The translations under genes and the position numbers were made by a program. DNA of 64,000 nucleotides. Origin: Thiocapsa marina 5811 (lineage in GTDB: Bacteria > Pseudomonadota > Gammaproteobacteria > Chromatiales > Chromatiaceae). Where the stretch lies: positions 62,001 to 126,000 of the forward strand of contig NZ_AFWV01000006.1 in NCBI RefSeq assembly GCF_000223985.1, read 5' to 3'. This document shows positions 1 through 7,658 of the stretch, piece after piece. The first letter of the stretch is position 1, and each line of letters starts with the position of its first letter. Under the pieces are notes generated by a model, which had not been told where the DNA came from, made no database searches, and saw only the letters and a list, made by a program, of their open reading frames with translations.

Positions 1-438
1 CACACGGGAAATCCGTCGACGAACCGCAGGTTAACAAGTTGGAGGGGGGCCCGATGCGGCGATGCCGTCCTTAGGGCGCTGTATAGCGCGGCGCGGGTTC
101 ACGCGATTTATCCCAGGGCCACGGAGAACCTGGTTCAGGGCCGCCACGTTCTGCTCGCCCTGCTAAGGCTCTGCGCTTACCACTGGTTCCATCAGCGGGC
201 CACCGACTCGGATTGGGTCGAACTTTGCCACAGTGCGTCATCGCGACTCGCGGACCAAGCATCGTATCTCTCGAAGCTTCTTCCTCGGTTTCGCGTCCAA
301 GTCCCCGAGGAGGAGGCCAAATCCCGGCGCCTCCTTCACGTCGTCGAGGCGCTGGACGACTCGCTTAAGGGTACACGATACAATAACGATATTCCGGTGA
401 CCGAAAGACCGCCCGACGGGCAACGAGAAGCAGCCTGA
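1..438 (+). CDS. C-terminal part of an unidentified protein (5' end outside window)
   Basis: The plus-strand frame starting at base 1 stays open to a TGA at 436-438, giving about 145 codons with no obvious internal start, so the gene probably begins left of the window. The visible part has a leucine-rich helical stretch, then a charged segment rich in Arg and Glu, and a polar tail ending in Arg-Glu-Ala-Ala. I do not recognise a family. Its strand matches the ketoacyl synthase set that starts 104 bases later, so it may be the preceding gene of that cluster. A chance open frame in GC-rich DNA is the alternative. Confidence 0.4.
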   Translation, partial: HTGNPSTNRRLTSWRGARCGDAVLRALYSAARVHAIYPRATENLVQGRHVLLALLRLCAYHWFHQRATDSDWVELCHSASSRLADQASYLSKLLPRFRVQVPEEEAKSRRLLHVVEALDDSLKGTRYNNDIPVTERPPDGQREAA

Positions 439-541
439 ATCGGGCCCGCATCGGGCGCAGAGACTACGATTGACCATTGCACGTTGAAGCGGCTAGGCGG
501 CCGAACACCGAACGTTAACCCCTGATTGATAGGCACGCCCA

Positions 542-1585
542 ATGAGTTTTACGCGTATCGACGGCTTTCAGGTTTCCGGGGTCAGCACCTGTGTTCCGCC
601 CCGAGCAATCGACAACAGCGATTGCGGTACCGACTACGGCGTTGATGAAGTCCGCAAAGTCATAGCAATGGCCGGGGTGCGTTACAGACATGTGGTCCAG
701 CCGGGAGTGACCTCCGCCGATCTATCTTTCGAGGCTGCCGAGAGGCTTTTAGAGTCACTCGGCTGGTCACGCGAATCAATTAGCGGCTTGATTTTCGTCA
801 CGCAAACGCCCGATTATTTTCTTCCATCCTCAAGCTGCTTGCTCCATAAATGGCTCGGGCTCTCGGACCAGTGCGCTGCGTTTGACGTAGGACTTGGTTG
901 TTCCGGTTACCCTTACGGCCTCTATCTGGCGGGAACGATGCTTAAAGCCGGGGGGCATCGACGCATCTTGATGCTGCATGGAGAAACGCCGAGCCGACTG
1001 ACTAGTCCGGACGATCACGCAACTACCCTGCTGTTTGGAGACGTGGGCTCCGCGACCGCGATCGAAATGTGCGATACGTCGTTGAACCCTGCGTTTTTCT
1101 GCCTTCAGAGCGACGGGCAAGGATACGACACTCTGATCCTTCCTGGCGGTGGATTCCGTGATCGATCACCCTCTGACCCGCGCGACTTGTTTGTCCGCAT
1201 GGATGGCGCCGCCGTATTCAATTTCACGATCCAGCGGGTTCCGCCAATGATCCGCGACACCCTAGCCTTCGCAGATCTCGCCGTGGAAGACATCGACTGG
1301 TATCTATTTCATCAATCCAATCGCTTCATCATGAAACACCTCGCCAAAAAGTGCGGCCTGCCGGAGCAATGCGTGCCCTTCGTACTCGATCGCTTCGGCA
1401 ATAGCGGCGGGGCATCCGTTGCGCTTGCATTTACACAAGGCATTCCGGAAACCGGCAGGAAGGATTGTCGCGCCATGACTATCGGTTACGGGGTAGGTTT
1501 GTCATGGGGAGCGGGAATCGTGCAGCTCGGCGCCGACGCCCCACTGTTGCACTCCATTTATACCGGTACGATAGGTCGAGCATGA
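542..1585 (+). CDS. 3-oxoacyl-ACP synthase III-like enzyme (KAS III / FabH family)
   Basis: At 347 residues it has the usual length for this thiolase-fold family. The expected catalytic triad is visible: Cys120 in a GLGCSG motif, His257 in FHQSN and Asn287 in FGNSGG. KAS III enzymes condense an acyl-CoA or acyl-ACP with malonyl-ACP. Its stop overlaps the start of the next gene by four bases (ATGA), and an SDR reductase and an acyl carrier protein follow. It therefore looks like a dedicated pathway enzyme rather than housekeeping FabH, which normally sits in the fab cluster. Its substrate cannot be read from sequence. Confidence 0.85.
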   Translation: MSFTRIDGFQVSGVSTCVPPRAIDNSDCGTDYGVDEVRKVIAMAGVRYRHVVQPGVTSADLSFEAAERLLESLGWSRESISGLIFVTQTPDYFLPSSSCLLHKWLGLSDQCAAFDVGLGCSGYPYGLYLAGTMLKAGGHRRILMLHGETPSRLTSPDDHATTLLFGDVGSATAIEMCDTSLNPAFFCLQSDGQGYDTLILPGGGFRDRSPSDPRDLFVRMDGAAVFNFTIQRVPPMIRDTLAFADLAVEDIDWYLFHQSNRFIMKHLAKKCGLPEQCVPFVLDRFGNSGGASVALAFTQGIPETGRKDCRAMTIGYGVGLSWGAGIVQLGADAPLLHSIYTGTIGRA

Positions 1586-2349
1586 ACAGCCAAGAGCAGG
1601 GCTTCTGCGGACTCAGAGTCCTCGTCTCCGGGGCATCATCGGGTATTGGGCGACAAATCGCCCTCGAGCTCATTCAGAAGGGCGCACATACGATATTGCT
1701 CGGCAGACGTAAGGAGAAACTTGAGGAAACCGCGCAGCTTTCCTGCGCCCCGGATCGCGCGGAAGTATGCGTGCTCGATCTGACTCGATTGGAGGATATC
1801 GGGCCAGCCATCGGAGATCTGGCGGGGCGATTGGGGCGGCTCTATGGGCTTTGCCATTGTGCCGGCGTTGTGCAAACGCTGCCGCTCGCTGCGAGCAAGC
1901 CCGAGCGGGTTCGAGCAATGCTAGACCTCAATTTCATGGCCGGCTTGGAGCTCGCACGGGCGATCACACGGCGAGACATTCTTTCAGAGACCGGCGGGAG
2001 CATCCTTTGGATCGCTTCGATATACGCTCACGTCGGGGCGCCCGGACAAATCGGATACTGTGCAAGCAAGGGCGCGATTACGGCCGCGGTCCGCGCGATG
2101 GCGTTGGAGTTGGCGAGCCGTAAAGTGCGCGTCAACTCCATCTCACCCGGGATGGTGAGCACCGACATGACAGACGCCGCAGCTTCGCGCATGAGTAAAG
2201 AGCAATGGGCGCACATTGCGGCGCTTCACCCTTTAGGTCCAGGAGAGCCACGAGACGTTGCGCGGGCTGCAGCATTTCTGCTGGATCCGGACAACAGATG
2301 GATTACCGGGGCCGACCTCATTATCGATGGTGGCTTTACCCTTCAGTGA
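1582..2349 (+). CDS. Short-chain dehydrogenase/reductase (FabG-like)
   Basis: The 255-residue protein has the NAD(P)-binding motif SGASSGIG at about residues 16-23, the catalytic YxxxK (Tyr-Cys-Ala-Ser-Lys) and the C-terminal DGGF typical of FabG-type classical SDRs. The start at 1582 was chosen over an upstream in-frame ATG because it gives a normal SDR N-terminus and a 4-base translational overlap with the ketoacyl synthase. The likely role is reduction of the 3-keto group made by the preceding enzyme. The usual NNAG segment reads CHCAG. Confidence 0.85.
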   Translation: MNSQEQGFCGLRVLVSGASSGIGRQIALELIQKGAHTILLGRRKEKLEETAQLSCAPDRAEVCVLDLTRLEDIGPAIGDLAGRLGRLYGLCHCAGVVQTLPLAASKPERVRAMLDLNFMAGLELARAITRRDILSETGGSILWIASIYAHVGAPGQIGYCASKGAITAAVRAMALELASRKVRVNSISPGMVSTDMTDAAASRMSKEQWAHIAALHPLGPGEPRDVARAAAFLLDPDNRWITGADLIIDGGFTLQ

Positions 2350-2354
2350 TTCTT

Positions 2355-2618
2355 ATGAAGAGTCCAACAATGGTCAAGATAACGACATCAGACGCGCTTG
2401 AAATGCTGTCGGAGATCTTCGAAGAGCCGATTGAAAACATTTCACCGGAGTTGTCCCGCGACGATGTGTCTCAGTGGGATTCCTTGGGCACCCTGGCACT
2501 GATGGCTGAGCTCGATGACCGCTTCGGCATCATTTTGACCCCTGACGAATCCCGGGGGATGGCTCGCATCGACGATGTGCTTCAATTGCTGAAGCGTCAT
2601 GGCGTGCTCGCCGACTGA
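2355..2618 (+). CDS. Acyl carrier protein (first of two in the region)
   Basis: This is a small acidic protein of 87 residues with the phosphopantetheine attachment signature WDSLG, whose serine would carry the prosthetic arm, in a four-helix carrier arrangement. It starts 5 bases after the SDR stop and is probably translated from the same mRNA. An in-frame ATG at 2370 is a possible alternative start. It presumably carries the intermediate of the adjacent KAS III and SDR. A separate carrier protein lies at 7401-7646 on the other strand. Confidence 0.85.
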   Translation: MKSPTMVKITTSDALEMLSEIFEEPIENISPELSRDDVSQWDSLGTLALMAELDDRFGIILTPDESRGMARIDDVLQLLKRHGVLAD

Positions 2619-2672
2619 GCATCGACCATCGGAGCCTTCGCGTTTCGCTTCTCAGTCCCTCTCAAACGGATA

Positions 2673-3824
2673 ATGTCCTCCGTGAAAGCGACCCCGCCAT
2701 CGTTTAGGAAAACGACTACGTTGGTATCTCGCGCCCTGGGAATGACTCCCGATGAACTGCAAGCGAGCTTTCAACCCGCCGGCTTGGCTCACTTGGCAAG
2801 CATCATACAGTTGCGGAGACGGTTCATCGGGAAATCCCCGAACCGGGACGACGAACGCTACCTGCGATGGCGATATGACTTAGAAGGTCGATCTGAAGAT
2901 AAAGGCCGCCTAATGATCGTTGTGCGCGCGGACAGAGTGCTCGGCATGATCGGTACCGAGAAGCTGCGGCTTGCACACGGCAAAGAGACACTTGATGCGC
3001 TCTCTCTGATGGACATCCTAGTCGATCCTGAGCTGGATGGTGTCGGCCTTGGGGTCTGGCTCAGCATGGCCATCTTCACCAACACCCCGGTTGCAGTTGC
3101 AATCGGTTCAAATCAAAATTCCATCGGCTTGATTAATCGTCTTTTTCACCGGCTTCCCAATCGTACGCAATACGCGGCGCCATTAACCATAGGACATTAC
3201 CTTTCAAAGCGATTGCAATCGAAACTAGCAATGTCGGCATTGGCAATTCCAACGGATTTCGCCTTGAAGCTCTGGCGTGCCGTTACCTTCCGACGGATCC
3301 CACCTTCGTGGTCGCTGCGCGATCTAGCTCGCTTTGATGACTCGGTCGAAAGTCTTTTCGAACGCCGCTGGGGATTCAGTGAAGAGACCGTCGTACGCTC
3401 GAGTCAATATCTGAACTGGCGGTTGTTCGAGGCGCCCGACGTTAAGTATTCAGTCATTGCCGCTTTCGAAGCCGGTGACATGATTGCCTATATCGCCTAT
3501 TACATTGAAGATGGCAGGAGAGAAACAAAGACCATGAGGCTGATCGACTGGTTAGTCGATGCGCGTTATGGATTCGACGGTTTCAGCCTGCTTGTTCAGG
3601 AACTCATGCGGCGCGCTCTGCGCGAGCGGGTCGATGTTGTCAGCATGACATTCCTTCACGAGCGGCTTGAGCGCTCGCTCTGGCGGCTCGGATTTGCGAG
3701 CCGCCCAGGCAGTGAATTCGCAACGGTGGGCATACGCTGCGCGGAACCTGCCCGATTTACGGACTTGCTCGACGGCTCCTGCTGGAATCTCACCGACGCC
3801 AATACGGATTTCGACTGTCCCTGA
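2673..3824 (+). CDS. GNAT-like acyltransferase domain protein
   Basis: The 383-residue protein reads like the large GNAT-related proteins found in surface-polymer and lipid clusters. The N-terminal part has a strand-rich GNAT-like segment (about residues 70-150) with a turn around LGVWLSM, and a second comparable segment lies near residues 255-350. It is last in the plus-strand set with the KAS III, SDR and carrier protein, so transfer of the carrier-bound acyl group to an acceptor amine is a reasonable but unproven role. A clear acetyl-CoA pyrophosphate loop (Q/RxxGxG/A) was not seen. Confidence 0.55.
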   Translation: MSSVKATPPSFRKTTTLVSRALGMTPDELQASFQPAGLAHLASIIQLRRRFIGKSPNRDDERYLRWRYDLEGRSEDKGRLMIVVRADRVLGMIGTEKLRLAHGKETLDALSLMDILVDPELDGVGLGVWLSMAIFTNTPVAVAIGSNQNSIGLINRLFHRLPNRTQYAAPLTIGHYLSKRLQSKLAMSALAIPTDFALKLWRAVTFRRIPPSWSLRDLARFDDSVESLFERRWGFSEETVVRSSQYLNWRLFEAPDVKYSVIAAFEAGDMIAYIAYYIEDGRRETKTMRLIDWLVDARYGFDGFSLLVQELMRRALRERVDVVSMTFLHERLERSLWRLGFASRPGSEFATVGIRCAEPARFTDLLDGSCWNLTDANTDFDCP

Positions 3825-3895
3825 ACCTAGATTCCGGAGTTGACTGCTTCATGCAGCATTCCAACGGTATGACGCCTTTGACGAGCGGCTCCTTG

Positions 3896-4870
3896 CTACG
3901 ACGTGATTTGCTCCACGGGCTCGATCAACAAGCTTTTGAGATGCTGGTAGGCTGTCGTCCGCCTTTTCGCAGCAATGTCGCGGTAGACAAATTCGGCCTG
4001 ATCGACTGTCAGATCGATATTCTTGGCGAGGTCGACCGCAGGAATCCCATGGTTGACCGACCAGAGCGCGAGATCCATTTTCGCGTATGGAAGAGCGAAA
4101 TAAAACTCGTCCTGACCCTGCGCGAGACTGTAGGTATCCGTCGTCGGTGCCGCCTGCCGAACGTCCTCCGGAATACCGAGCGCCTCGGCGAGTGCGTATA
4201 CCTGGGTCTTGTAAAGGTGGGCAATCGGTTTGATATCCGCGGCGCCATCACCGTTTTTGACGAAAAATCCCTGGTCGTACTCAAGTCGATTCGGCGTTCC
4301 GATCACCGCGTAATTGAGCCGATCAGCGTGGAAGTACTCAAGCGTCTTTCGAATGCGTTGCTTGAAGTTGGTCGCCGCGACGATCTGCAGGTAAGCCTGT
4401 AGCGGGAGGCGGGATTCCTCCTGCCTGCCATCCGGTCGCTGCACCACGATCGCGAAGTGGTTGATTCGGCCGTCTGCTCCGCCCCGGATGACCAGCTTGT
4501 TGGGCCAGTGCCCGTCGTAGTCCGGGAAGACCACACGAATCGCGTCATCTCTCCGGCTGTAGCACCCGATCGCCTTCAGCGTCGCGGAGATATCCTCGGT
4601 CAGGAACTCGATGCCGAGGTGCTCCGCCACGAGCCGACCGCGCGGCGTCGTGTTGGGCGACGAATCATTCTCCGGCATCAGAAGCCCCAGCACCTTCTCT
4701 GGGCCCACCGCGCGGACGCAAAGCGCAGCGCAGACGGCACTGTCGATGCCGCCGGAAATGCCGACGACCAGTCCGCGTCGCCGCAGCTGCCGCGTCAGCA
4801 TTTCGCGCATGGCGTCTGCGATCCGCTCTATCTCGGCTTGTTCATCCAGCGCGAGAACACTTGTGTCCAT
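3896..4870 (-). CDS. NAD+ synthase-like amide ligase (NadE family)
   Basis: The protein has 324 residues and an ATP-pyrophosphatase P-loop SGGIDS at about residues 39-44. Further blocks match NH3-dependent NAD synthases (GTPNRLEYDQGFFVKNGD and APTTDTY). It is longer than typical ammonia-dependent NadE (about 270-280 residues) because of an insertion around residues 110-150, and it lacks the N-terminal nitrilase domain of glutamine-dependent enzymes. It is the last gene of the minus-strand set, 19 bases after the PrmC-like gene. In this setting it may amidate a carboxylate of the cluster product rather than make NAD. Confidence 0.75.
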   Translation of the reverse strand: MDTSVLALDEQAEIERIADAMREMLTRQLRRRGLVVGISGGIDSAVCAALCVRAVGPEKVLGLLMPENDSSPNTTPRGRLVAEHLGIEFLTEDISATLKAIGCYSRRDDAIRVVFPDYDGHWPNKLVIRGGADGRINHFAIVVQRPDGRQEESRLPLQAYLQIVAATNFKQRIRKTLEYFHADRLNYAVIGTPNRLEYDQGFFVKNGDGAADIKPIAHLYKTQVYALAEALGIPEDVRQAAPTTDTYSLAQGQDEFYFALPYAKMDLALWSVNHGIPAVDLAKNIDLTVDQAEFVYRDIAAKRRTTAYQHLKSLLIEPVEQITS

Positions 4871-4889
4871 AGGTTTGGTTGCTCGATGC

Positions 4890-5798
4890 TCAGTCGTTCG
4901 GGGCGAGGCGTGCTGCTATGACGCGGATCTCTCCGCCCGCATCCTCATGGGTGTTGACGATGTCATATCGCTTATCAGCCCCCAGGCTGCGAGCGAGCCC
5001 GGCACCTTGCCCGGCGCCGACCTCAAGCAGCAGCCAGCCGCAGGGCTTTAACAACGTGGGCGCTTCGTTGACCATACGGCGGATGACGCCAACTCCGAAA
5101 GGCCCCCCGTCGAACGCAAGCTTAGGCTCGTGGAAGCTGATCTCCTGCGGCATTCCTTCTACTCGAGAACTCGAGATGTACGGCGGATTGCAGGAGATGA
5201 GATCGACCGCTTTTTGAAATAATGGCTCTGCAAACGGCGCAAACAAGTCGCCGCAGCGGAACTGAACGTCCTCGCGGTCAAGGAATCGCGCGTTGCTGCG
5301 GGCGAGTGCGACGGCATCTTCCGAAATGTCGGCGCCGTGCACGCGTGCCTGAGGGACATGTACCGCGATGCCCAAGGCCACGTTGCCTGCGCCGGTACAG
5401 ACATCAACCACGAGCGGTCGCTCCTCCGCGAGCGTTCCGAGGTGCCTGACCGCCGTAAATCCGAGCTGCTCGGTTTCCCTGCGTGGCACAAGGGCTGCCG
5501 GAGATGCCAAAAGCACCCGGCCCATGAAATCTTGCCTACCGGTGAGGTGCGCCAGCGGTACGCCGGAAAGTCGCTCCTCGATCAAACCCTGAAGACACGT
5601 TCTAGCAGACACGTCGAGCACCGGCGGGACAAAATCCGACACTTGACTGACGGCCAGCGGATATCCGGCGGCGAGCGCCCAAAGGCAAGCGAGTGTGGTC
5701 TCGGGCGTCTCATCCGGCTTGTCCGGCAGGAGTCGTAGCTCCTCCCGAAGCTTTTCGAGCAGCACAGCAAAGTCTGGATTAGCTTGTCGCTGAGTCAT
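4890..5798 (-). CDS. PrmC/HemK-like N5-glutamine methyltransferase homologue
   Basis: The 302-residue class I SAM-dependent methyltransferase has the SAM-binding VDVCTGAGNVALG motif and the amide-binding NPPY motif, followed by an EVGAGQG block. These mark the PrmC/HemK family, which methylates an amide or planar nitrogen. The ATG at 5798 was chosen over an upstream start because AGGAG sits just before it; it overlaps the end of the AMP-ligase gene by 20 bases. Normal prmC accompanies prfA, but here the partners are carrier protein, ligase and amidotransferase genes. A substrate within the cluster is therefore more likely than release factors. Confidence 0.75.
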   Translation of the reverse strand: MTQRQANPDFAVLLEKLREELRLLPDKPDETPETTLACLWALAAGYPLAVSQVSDFVPPVLDVSARTCLQGLIEERLSGVPLAHLTGRQDFMGRVLLASPAALVPRRETEQLGFTAVRHLGTLAEERPLVVDVCTGAGNVALGIAVHVPQARVHGADISEDAVALARSNARFLDREDVQFRCGDLFAPFAEPLFQKAVDLISCNPPYISSSRVEGMPQEISFHEPKLAFDGGPFGVGVIRRMVNEAPTLLKPCGWLLLEVGAGQGAGLARSLGADKRYDIVNTHEDAGGEIRVIAARLAPND

Positions 5799-7389
5799 GC
5801 TGCGTCTCCTCTTGATCGCATGTTCCGGCCAACGCTTTCCGGTCGATCTTGCCATTTGGATTTTTCGGCAGTGTCTCGCGCAAGAGGATATCGCGAGGGA
5901 CCATATAGTTCTCCAAGTTGCTCGCCAATTCGCGCCTTAAACGGCGCTCGTCGAAGACGACGCCCGAGCTCGGCACAACAAATGCGCAAATCGCCTGGCC
6001 TAGGACTTCGTCGGCGACGCCGATCACTGCGGCCTCCTCGATGCCCGGGATCGCGCAAAGTACCGCCTCGACCTCGGCCGGACTGACTTTTTCGCCGCGA
6101 GTTTTGATAATGTCATCGCTGCGACTGATGAAGTACAAGTATCCGTCTTCGTCCATCCGGAACCAATCCCCGGTGCAGAGCACCCGCTCACCCGGGATGT
6201 CGCCCTCGCGGAGCATCTTCTCGGTGCGCGCGACATTGTTCCAATAGCCGCGCATCACGTGAGGTCCGCGGACATGTAGGATCCCCGGCGCTCCGGGTTC
6301 CACCGACTCACCACTTGGTGACCTCAGGTAAACCTCGGTCCCCGGAATCGCAATGCCGACGGATCCCGGCTTGGCGTCAAGCAGTTCCGGTGGCAAATAG
6401 CTTACCCGTTTGCATTCGGTAAGCCCGTACATCGCGTAGATCAGCGCATTGGGAAAAATGTCGCGGATCACTGGAAACTGAGACGGGGGCAGTGCAGCGG
6501 CAGTATTCGTGACGCGTCGGACGTCGGGAAATTCGAGCGGCCGACGCTGATGTGCAGCAATCATCATCGCAAAAATCGTCGGAACACCCGGAAACACCGT
6601 GACACGATGCCGGGTCATGCGCGTGAAGACCTCGGCGGGGTACGTAAAAGAGCGTTCCAGAACCAACGCGGCTCCCAACGATACCGACATCAGGAGCTGG
6701 TACAGTCCGTAATCGAACGCCAGCGGCAGCAGGTTCAGCATCACATCATCCGCCGATAGACGTTGGTATTCGGTCAGGCTACCGACTGAAAATACCATGG
6801 ACTGATGAGTCTGCATGACCCCTTTAGGATTGCCGGTGCTTCCGGATGTGTAGATCAAAGCCGCAAGATCGGTGGGAATGGTCCCCGGAGACCGCATACC
6901 TGTCGTTGAACATGCCAACACCTCTTCCAGCCACTCGGTTGCCACACCTTCTCGCGACGGACGCTCGGCGCCATCACCCGAAAAAATGATGTGCGTTAGG
7001 GTTGGAACATGTGCGGAGGCGGCGATGGCAACCTTCGCCAGGTGAACATCCGTGATCAGATGACGGATAGAGCAATCGTTTGCGATGAACGAGAGCTTGT
7101 CATGCTTTGTTTGCGGATTGATGACGACAAATACGCCGCCGGCCTTGAGAACCGCGAAAATGGAGATGGCACAGGGGATCGTGTTGTCCATGAAGATTGC
7201 GACACGATCCCCGCGCCTCAGGCCTCGATCCTGCAATGCCGCCGCAAGACGATCGGATCTTTCCGCGAGCATCCGGTAGCTACAGGTCTCGGTCCCGACA
7301 TGCAGGGCAGTCTTCTCCGGGGACTCCATTGCGGCGATCGCGAGGCACTCATGGAGTAATGCGCGATAGGGACGGTGGTCCGGAAGCAT
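5779..7389 (-). CDS. AMP-forming acyl/aryl ligase (ANL superfamily adenylation enzyme)
   Basis: The 536-residue protein contains the ANL signature motifs in order: TSGSTGNPKG at about 181-190, MYGLTE, TGDWF, GEKVSPAEVE, and the C-terminal catalytic-lysine motif PNGKIDRKAL. It activates a carboxylic acid as an adenylate and would load it on CoA or a carrier protein. A carrier protein gene lies immediately upstream, 11 bases away, so loading of that protein is the natural reading. It resembles the acyl-CoA ligases associated with exosortase-type polysaccharide regions, as recalled from family descriptions. Confidence 0.85.
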   Translation of the reverse strand: MLPDHRPYRALLHECLAIAAMESPEKTALHVGTETCSYRMLAERSDRLAAALQDRGLRRGDRVAIFMDNTIPCAISIFAVLKAGGVFVVINPQTKHDKLSFIANDCSIRHLITDVHLAKVAIAASAHVPTLTHIIFSGDGAERPSREGVATEWLEEVLACSTTGMRSPGTIPTDLAALIYTSGSTGNPKGVMQTHQSMVFSVGSLTEYQRLSADDVMLNLLPLAFDYGLYQLLMSVSLGAALVLERSFTYPAEVFTRMTRHRVTVFPGVPTIFAMMIAAHQRRPLEFPDVRRVTNTAAALPPSQFPVIRDIFPNALIYAMYGLTECKRVSYLPPELLDAKPGSVGIAIPGTEVYLRSPSGESVEPGAPGILHVRGPHVMRGYWNNVARTEKMLREGDIPGERVLCTGDWFRMDEDGYLYFISRSDDIIKTRGEKVSPAEVEAVLCAIPGIEEAAVIGVADEVLGQAICAFVVPSSGVVFDERRLRRELASNLENYMVPRDILLRETLPKNPNGKIDRKALAGTCDQEETQHDSATS

Positions 7390-7400
7390 GAGATGGGACC

Positions 7401-7646
7401 TCAGGATTGCTTGCGGTGGATGAAGTTCACCAGGCGGTCAATCGAGTCGAGATTTTCGGGCAAAAGCTCCTCGTCGGCAATCTGAATGCCGAATTCCTGC
7501 TCAAGAAACGTCACCAACTCCAATATACCCGTCGAGTCGATGATACCTTTATCGAGGAAAGAATCGTCGTTATCGAGAGCGCTCTCGTCCGTGGTGAACA
7601 AGAAACTCTCTAACACGTACCGGCGAAGTCGATCTACTGTCGGCAT
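7401..7646 (-). CDS. Acyl/aminoacyl carrier protein (second of two)
   Basis: The 81-residue protein has a DSTGILELV segment where carrier proteins have DSL; its serine is the expected phosphopantetheine site. It is followed by an acidic helix II-III region. It lies between the asparagine-synthase-like gene (12-base gap) and the AMP-ligase (11-base gap), so the three form one transcription unit. The ligase would charge this carrier. The Asp-Ser-Thr-Gly core differs from the Asp-Ser-Leu-Gly core of the plus-strand carrier protein, consistent with different partner enzymes. Confidence 0.85.
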   Translation of the reverse strand: MPTVDRLRRYVLESFLFTTDESALDNDDSFLDKGIIDSTGILELVTFLEQEFGIQIADEELLPENLDSIDRLVNFIHRKQS

Positions 7647-7658
7647 TCTAACGTTATC

